This document shows, piece after piece, positions 60,690 through 64,000 of a stretch of DNA of 64,000 bases. The position numbers and the translations under genes are program-made. The notes below the pieces were generated by a model, which was not told the origin of the DNA, did not search any database, and saw only the letters and a list, made by a program, of their open reading frames with translations. The stretch's first letter is position 1. The number at the start of each line of letters is the position of its first letter. Where the stretch lies: positions 1 to 64,000 of the forward strand of contig JAETQI010000031.1 of assembly GCA_021770755.1 (NCBI GenBank), read 5' to 3'. The stretch is from Lachnospiraceae bacterium (GTDB lineage Bacteria; Bacillota; Clostridia; Lachnospirales; Lachnospiraceae).

Positions 60690-61226
60690 TCATGTATGTT
60701 CCCTGACATACTGCAGGAATTCCGGTGTTTTTGACCAGTACCTGACGCCCCAGTTCTCAAAATTCCATTCGTCCATGTACGCGTTGCACTCAAAGTCGAT
60801 ATAGTACATTTCACCGTTCTGCACGACAAAGTTGGTCGGGAAGTAGTCGATGTTGGTGCGGGCGGCGTACAGCAGACAGCACATATCGTGCATCTGGTCG
60901 ATGTAGGCAGATCTCATCTGATCCTGCAGGATCAGCTCGTAGATGGTAGCTCCGTCGATGAATTCTTTTAAGATGCGCTCATTCTGGTGGTCGACATCGA
61001 TCAGGGCGGGGATTCTGATCCCGATTTCCCGAAGGCGGTAGTAATCATTGATCTCTGCCTCGATCTTATTGCCGAACTGATAATAAGTGCAGGGTTCGTG
61101 ATGGATCTGTTTGAGGACGTATTTTTGTGTCCCATCGCTTGCCAGATAAGAGTATCCGCCTTTGCCTTTGCCGAGTAAGCAGTGTATTTCGTATTCTTTT
61201 TCATTTACAGTCATTTTCTTGTCCAT
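60690..61226 (-). CDS. Small protein kinase-fold protein
   Basis: The 178-residue protein has a kinase-like pattern: a Gly-rich loop LLGKGKGGYSYLASDG (about 17-32), the Lys in YVLKQIHH near 36-43, a helix with EAEINDYYRL, and a reduced catalytic loop NIDYFPTNFVVQNGEMYYIDFE with N and the metal-binding DFE. The usual HRD histidine is replaced, as in RIO/Bud32-like and small-molecule kinases. It is short for a full kinase. GAGGTACGATC precedes the ATG. Substrate unknown. Confidence 0.7.
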   Translation of the reverse strand: MDKKMTVNEKEYEIHCLLGKGKGGYSYLASDGTQKYVLKQIHHEPCTYYQFGNKIEAEINDYYRLREIGIRIPALIDVDHQNERILKEFIDGATIYELILQDQMRSAYIDQMHDMCCLLYAARTNIDYFPTNFVVQNGEMYYIDFECNAYMDEWNFENWGVRYWSKTPEFLQYVREHT

Positions 61227-61285
61227 GATCGTACCTCGTGATCGGTGTGTTGCATCTTTTTTATTTTATCACAGGCATTTCGCTT

Positions 61286-61597
61286 TTACAACGCTGTGCT
61301 CGCTGATTTTTGCGGGATCATTGCAAGCACGGGTCTTGATCCAGAATTTTCTCTGCAAGTGCTCTTTTTCCACGCAGAATCGCCTACTCCAGCAAATCTC
61401 AGATCCGAACCATATAATACATTTCCGCCTGCAGCCAGCGCATTTTTGTAATATTCATAAGTCTCCCGCTCCACCTGCGACAGATCCACAGCATCGGACA
61501 ACTGGTTCGCCGCGCGCAGGACGACCAGCCTTGTCCGCACCAGTTCGTCGATCTGCGCCAGCCCTGCCTTTTTATATTCATAAGTCTGCTTTTGCAT
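61286..61597 (-). pseudogene. Truncated GNAT acetyltransferase
   Basis: The first 55 residues (KAGLAQIDELVRTRLVVLRA, then VERETYEYYKNALAAG) are the N-terminal region of a GNAT acetyltransferase. After about residue 58 the sequence (FAGVGDSAWKKSTCRENSG) no longer follows the fold, and the acetyl-CoA loop R/Q-x-x-G-x-G/A is missing. A deletion has probably removed the central part. AGAGAGGTATATAGC precedes the ATG. It lies downstream of the MerR gene. Confidence 0.6.
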
Positions 61598-61614
61598 GCT
61601 ATATACCTCTCTTT

Positions 61615-61989
61615 TTATACTCCCCCGCGGCCGTGACTTTCCTCAATAGACTCCCGATAAAACGCAATCTTGTCATCTAAATTCTGCAGGTACTCCTGCC
61701 ACCTTCCTAATTGTTCTACCACGTACTCCCTGTGCCGCTGCAGGATCTCCATGCGCTCTGGCATCGTGCCCTTTCCCTGATAGCGAAGTCCGGAATACCG
61801 CCTGATATCCGCAAGCTGCATACCAGTCTCTTTGAGACGCTGAATGAATCGGATCCACTCAATGTCGCTCTCCTCATAATCGCGTCTGCCGCCCTGATCG
61901 CGCGCCACGCTGATCAATCCTTTTTTCTCGTAATAGCGCAGCGTGCTTTCCGGCAGACCCGTTTTTTCTGCAATCTTTCCAATCGTCAT
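61615..61989 (-). CDS. MerR-family transcriptional regulator
   Basis: A 124-residue regulator: MTIGKIAEKTGLPESTLRYYEKKGLI is the MerR HTH, followed by the wing GRRDYEESDIEWIRFIQRL and a coiled-coil dimerisation helix with EYVVEQLGRWQEYLQNLDDK. No effector-binding Cys is present, as in the SoxR-unrelated YyaN-type group. GGAAGAGGGAGGT precedes the ATG. The divergent promoter at 62023-62053 has the 19-base spacer used by MerR activators. Confidence 0.9.
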   Translation of the reverse strand: MTIGKIAEKTGLPESTLRYYEKKGLISVARDQGGRRDYEESDIEWIRFIQRLKETGMQLADIRRYSGLRYQGKGTMPERMEILQRHREYVVEQLGRWQEYLQNLDDKIAFYRESIEESHGRGGV

Positions 61990-62022
61990 TTTGTACCTCC
62001 CTCTTCCTCTCCAAAAAAGTTC

Positions 62023-62053
62023 TTGACTTAAACCATAGTTCAGGCAATAAACT
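62023..62053 (+). promoter_or_regulatory. MerR-type promoter with a 19-bp spacer
   Basis: TTGACT (62023-62028) and TAAACT (62048-62053) are 19 bases apart, the spacing corrected by MerR activators. AACCATAGTT between them is a short dyad. It reads toward the gene at 62260. Confidence 0.6.
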
Positions 62054-62177
62054 CACATTATGCGGAGTATCCATACATCGCCGCGCCATCATATTTTCAC
62101 ATACGTTCCCGAAATCTTCCATCCACCAGGAGACTCCGGGAACCAATGTGATGCGCACAGCCGCATAAGGAAATATG

Positions 62178-62235
62178 CCACTTCGTGGCTGCGGCTGGCG
62201 CGATACTCACGACAGATTTCATCTGTCGTGAGTAT
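62178..62235 (+). promoter_or_regulatory. Leader with two hairpins before the AhpD-like gene
   Basis: GCCACTTCGTGGC (62178-62190) is a small hairpin. Then a perfect 15-bp inverted repeat, ATACTCACGACAGAT/ATCTGTCGTGAGTAT, with a 3-base loop covers 62203-62235. The second ends about 12 bases before the CGGAGG ribosome site. Confidence 0.6.
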
Positions 62236-62259
62236 AACACAAATCGGAGGTATCATCAA

Positions 62260-62646
62260 ATGAAACAGACACGTTACGAATCAGGTTTACAAATGTTGCG
62301 CCAGATCGACGGGACCGGCGGGGAAAGCGTGATCCGGTCGCTGGAAGATATCGCGCCGGACATCGGCAGACAGATCATCGAGTTTGCATTCGGGGACATT
62401 TACACCAGAAAGATCCTGACCCTGCAGGAGCGCGAAATGATCACGATCACCAGCCTGCTCACCGCCGGCGGCTGTGAACCGCAGTTAGAGGTACATATCA
62501 ACGGTTCACTCAATGTCGGCATCTCCCCCGAAAAGATCATTGAAACATTCATTCAATGCATTCCCTACACCGGCTTTCCAAAAGTACTGAACGCAGTCTT
62601 TACCGCAAAGAAAGTTTTTGCCGAAAAACAGGGAAAAAATCCATAG
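62260..62646 (+). CDS. Carboxymuconolactone decarboxylase family (AhpD-like) protein
   Basis: A 128-residue protein with the fold pattern of carboxymuconolactone decarboxylase/AhpD proteins: FGDIYTRKILTLQEREMITI (about 43-62) then SLLTAGGCEPQLEVHINGSLN with a Cys and a His, and the helix IIETFIQCIPYTGFPKVLNAV. The classical CxxC/CxxH redox pair is incomplete (CEPQLEVH), so redox activity is uncertain. CGGAGGTATCATCAA precedes the ATG; a longer frame from 62185 is rejected because it reads through the hairpin. It is the likely target of the MerR regulator. Confidence 0.88.
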   Translation: MKQTRYESGLQMLRQIDGTGGESVIRSLEDIAPDIGRQIIEFAFGDIYTRKILTLQEREMITITSLLTAGGCEPQLEVHINGSLNVGISPEKIIETFIQCIPYTGFPKVLNAVFTAKKVFAEKQGKNP

Positions 62647-62665
62647 CGCAGACTGCCCCTGCGGC

Positions 62666-62694
62666 TTTACAGCTTCCTATTTTAAAGGTATAAT
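62666..62694 (+). promoter_or_regulatory. Promoter of the XRE gene
   Basis: TTTACA (62666-62671), 17 bases, TATAAT (62689-62694), 19 bases before the ATG at 62714 with GAGGTG between. Confidence 0.6.
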
Positions 62695-62713
62695 AGCGGT
62701 GAGGTGATGAACG

Positions 62714-63262
62714 ATGACAGCGTATGCAGTTTCCAATGAAATATACGGCAAAACGATCCGGTCCATGAGAAAACGGCTCGGATTGACACAGGCGGAGCTT
62801 GCCAGCCTGGCAAATGTATCCGTTGAGACAGTCGATCAATGGGAATCCGCCACAGAAGCGATCACCGGTCCGATCGTCACACTGGTCAGAGTGTTCAACG
62901 AATATCCACAGATCGTCGAGAACATGGTCATTCCCGAAAATCCCTATCCGCTGAGGCTCTGGTATATGCGCGATAACGAGGTCTGCACCATCATTGATGT
63001 GGACGAGCGGCTTCGGAAAGTCAGGATCCACAATTACACCACCGACTATATCTCCCGCGCTTTCGGAATCAATGACCGCCCGACCTTTGAGGAATACGAG
63101 GCATTTCTCGAATCGAGATGTTTCCCGAGAACGCGGGATAAAATGAAGCTGATCCTGGCAGACCTCGGTCTTCCATTTTATGATCCGTTCCTGATCATAG
63201 AAAAAACGGAGGGAAGAATGGCGGAGGACAACTACTGGATCCGCATTGAGAAAGGGTATTAG
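62714..63262 (+). CDS. XRE-family protein, partner-like to HipA-type kinases
   Basis: The protein has 182 residues. An N-terminal HTH (GKTIRSMRKRLGLTQAELAS, VSVETVDQWESATEAITGP; about 12-55) is followed by a beta domain beginning PLRLWYMRDNEVCTIIDVDE and a helical end (CFPRTRDKMKLILADLGLPF, IIEKTEGRMAEDNYWI). This two-part protein is often encoded just before HipA-like kinases in Firmicutes, but no kinase follows here except a short frame (63246-63479). DNA binding to its own promoter is likely. Confidence 0.7.
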   Translation: MTAYAVSNEIYGKTIRSMRKRLGLTQAELASLANVSVETVDQWESATEAITGPIVTLVRVFNEYPQIVENMVIPENPYPLRLWYMRDNEVCTIIDVDERLRKVRIHNYTTDYISRAFGINDRPTFEEYEAFLESRCFPRTRDKMKLILADLGLPFYDPFLIIEKTEGRMAEDNYWIRIEKGY

Positions 63263-63479
63263 AGAATTATTTGAGCACAATATCCATACAAACTCCCAGA
63301 GCTTTGATGAACAGCTTGATATTGCGGAGCAATTGTATGGGCAGCATATTCAGTTCTCTTATGACCATGCGGAAGAAGACGCCCTATTGTCAAAAGAATC
63401 ATACTATCCCGCTAATATCAAACAGCGCATGCGGGATCTTATTGTGATGCAGCGGCGCAAATACAAATATTTATTTTAA
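63246..63479 (+). CDS. Short HipA-region remnant or hypothetical protein
   Basis: A TTG-started frame of 77 residues, MRKGIRELFEHNIHTNSQSF ... RDLIVMQRRKYKYLF, overlaps the end of the XRE gene by 17 bases. It is charged and helical. I do not recognise a family. Its place is where a HipA-like kinase gene would be, so it may be the stub left by a deletion. Confidence 0.4.
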   Translation: MRKGIRELFEHNIHTNSQSFDEQLDIAEQLYGQHIQFSYDHAEEDALLSKESYYPANIKQRMRDLIVMQRRKYKYLF

Positions 63480-63622
63480 AATATGATACAGATCTGATGC
63501 AGTTTCGATACAACTTTGATGCATGCCGCCTATATGATATCGTATAAGGAATTCAATATATTCTAACTGAATCAATCCTTGCTGTTAAAATAGATGTTGT
63601 TAGGAAAGGACTGGCGAAACTG

Positions 63623-64000
63623 ATGATATTGACAAAAAACTGCAAAAAATTTGTGTGCATCCTGCTGGCCGCCGCCTGTTGCCTGCCCCTTTTATCCTGC
63701 AGCGGCAGCGATTTTCAAACCGTCTCATGCCCCTATTCGCTGAGACAGATTGCCATGCCTGACGAAAATACTGGGTGGGGATTGTCGATGGAAAACGAGC
63801 TTCTCTTTACAACGGACGGCGTCGAACATTTTGAGACAGTCAGGCGCTATGAGACCGCTTCTTTCGACCGCTTTGCCAGCGCCGCATTCATCGACAGCCA
63901 GACGGCATATACAGCTGTCTTTTCACCTGACGACAATCAACTGATCGTCGAACGCACTGATGACAGCGGCGCAAGCTGGCGGCAGACGCGGATCGGATTT
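63623..64000 (+). CDS. Lipoprotein with Asp-box repeats, N-terminal part (runs off window)
   Basis: The first 126 codons are present. The signal starts MILTKNCKKFVCILLAAACC and ends LLSC, a lipobox with the lipidated Cys at residue 26. It continues SLRQIAMPDENTGWGLSMEN and SFDRFASAAFIDSQTAY, and ends TDDSGASWRQTRIGF. TDDSGASW fits the Asp-box of sialidase-like propellers, so an extracellular beta-propeller is likely. AGGAAAGGA lies upstream with long spacing. Confidence 0.65.
   Translation, partial: MILTKNCKKFVCILLAAACCLPLLSCSGSDFQTVSCPYSLRQIAMPDENTGWGLSMENELLFTTDGVEHFETVRRYETASFDRFASAAFIDSQTAYTAVFSPDDNQLIVERTDDSGASWRQTRIGF

Noticed and set aside
60657-60705. GATCCTG...CAGGATC inverted repeat as terminator
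   Set aside because: The stem has a long loop and no T-run on either strand, so I did not list it.
61874-62158. Minus-strand ORF of 94 residues across the MerR promoter
   Set aside because: It overlaps the MerR start in another frame and would cover the MerR-type promoter; no family resemblance.
62185-62259. Upstream start of the AhpD-like gene
   Set aside because: The extension reads through the 15-bp hairpin, and the ribosome site CGGAGG is just before the ATG at 62260.

Overview
The window looks like a chromosomal segment of an anaerobic gut Firmicute of the Lachnospiraceae type, with base composition near 50% GC. The reasons are the strong AGGAGG ribosome sites, CUT1 sugar importers without their own ATPase, a bile salt hydrolase, an IscR-IscS-IscU operon, plant-glycan genes, and small holin-like toxin and HIRAN genes typical of clostridial mobile DNA. 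I cannot name a species. I see no rRNA, tRNA or CRISPR array.

Layout. 1-8727: the start of a BlaR1-like M56 protein, an Uma2-family protein, a BceS-like two-component pair, an SPFH/RHH/membrane/YbjQ operon with a palindromic operator, a BrnT-type toxin-antitoxin pair, a lone receiver, a bile salt hydrolase, an HTH protein and RtcB. 8745-8925 holds tandem hairpin repeats. 9270-14782 is a decayed mobile element bounded by 52-bp direct repeats. It carries broken phage-like genes, a HIRAN gene, a dead YafQ toxin and an apparently intact type I toxin with its antisense RNA. 14829-18455: a self-regulating TetR/DUF4180 pair and a complete amino-acid ABC importer. 18458-28193: a large hybrid sensor kinase, a phosphofructokinase, a disulfide reductase-rhodanese-siroheme/ferredoxin fusion, and iscRSU. 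28199-33936: a three-gene ABC exporter-like operon and a Rep_3 replication initiator.

34033-53517 is the most distinctive part. A divergent ArsR-like regulator (52588-53517) faces a run of minus-strand genes: a 990-residue solute-binding protein, two permeases, an NHL-Yip1 membrane protein, a DUF5696 protein, two more permeases, a second solute-binding protein, and a GH43 arabinanase-like lipoprotein. A MoxR/DUF58/membrane-protein module follows, coupled by a TAA-ATG junction. There are two permease pairs and two binding proteins but no ATPase. I infer capture, trimming and import of an arabinose-containing plant glycan, powered by a shared ATPase encoded elsewhere.

53522-64000: UppP, a patatin-like lipase, an aminotransferase and a large class B penicillin-binding protein. 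Its promoter carries a dyad over the -10 and a second palindrome lies in the leader, which suggests BlaI/MecI-type control. The rest is a NUDIX hydrolase, a small kinase-fold protein, a broken acetyltransferase, a MerR-controlled AhpD-like gene with a hairpin leader, an XRE/HipA-partner-like protein, and the start of a lipoprotein that runs off the end. A dispersed element (124 and 142 bp) occurs in opposite orientations at 12567 and 59899.
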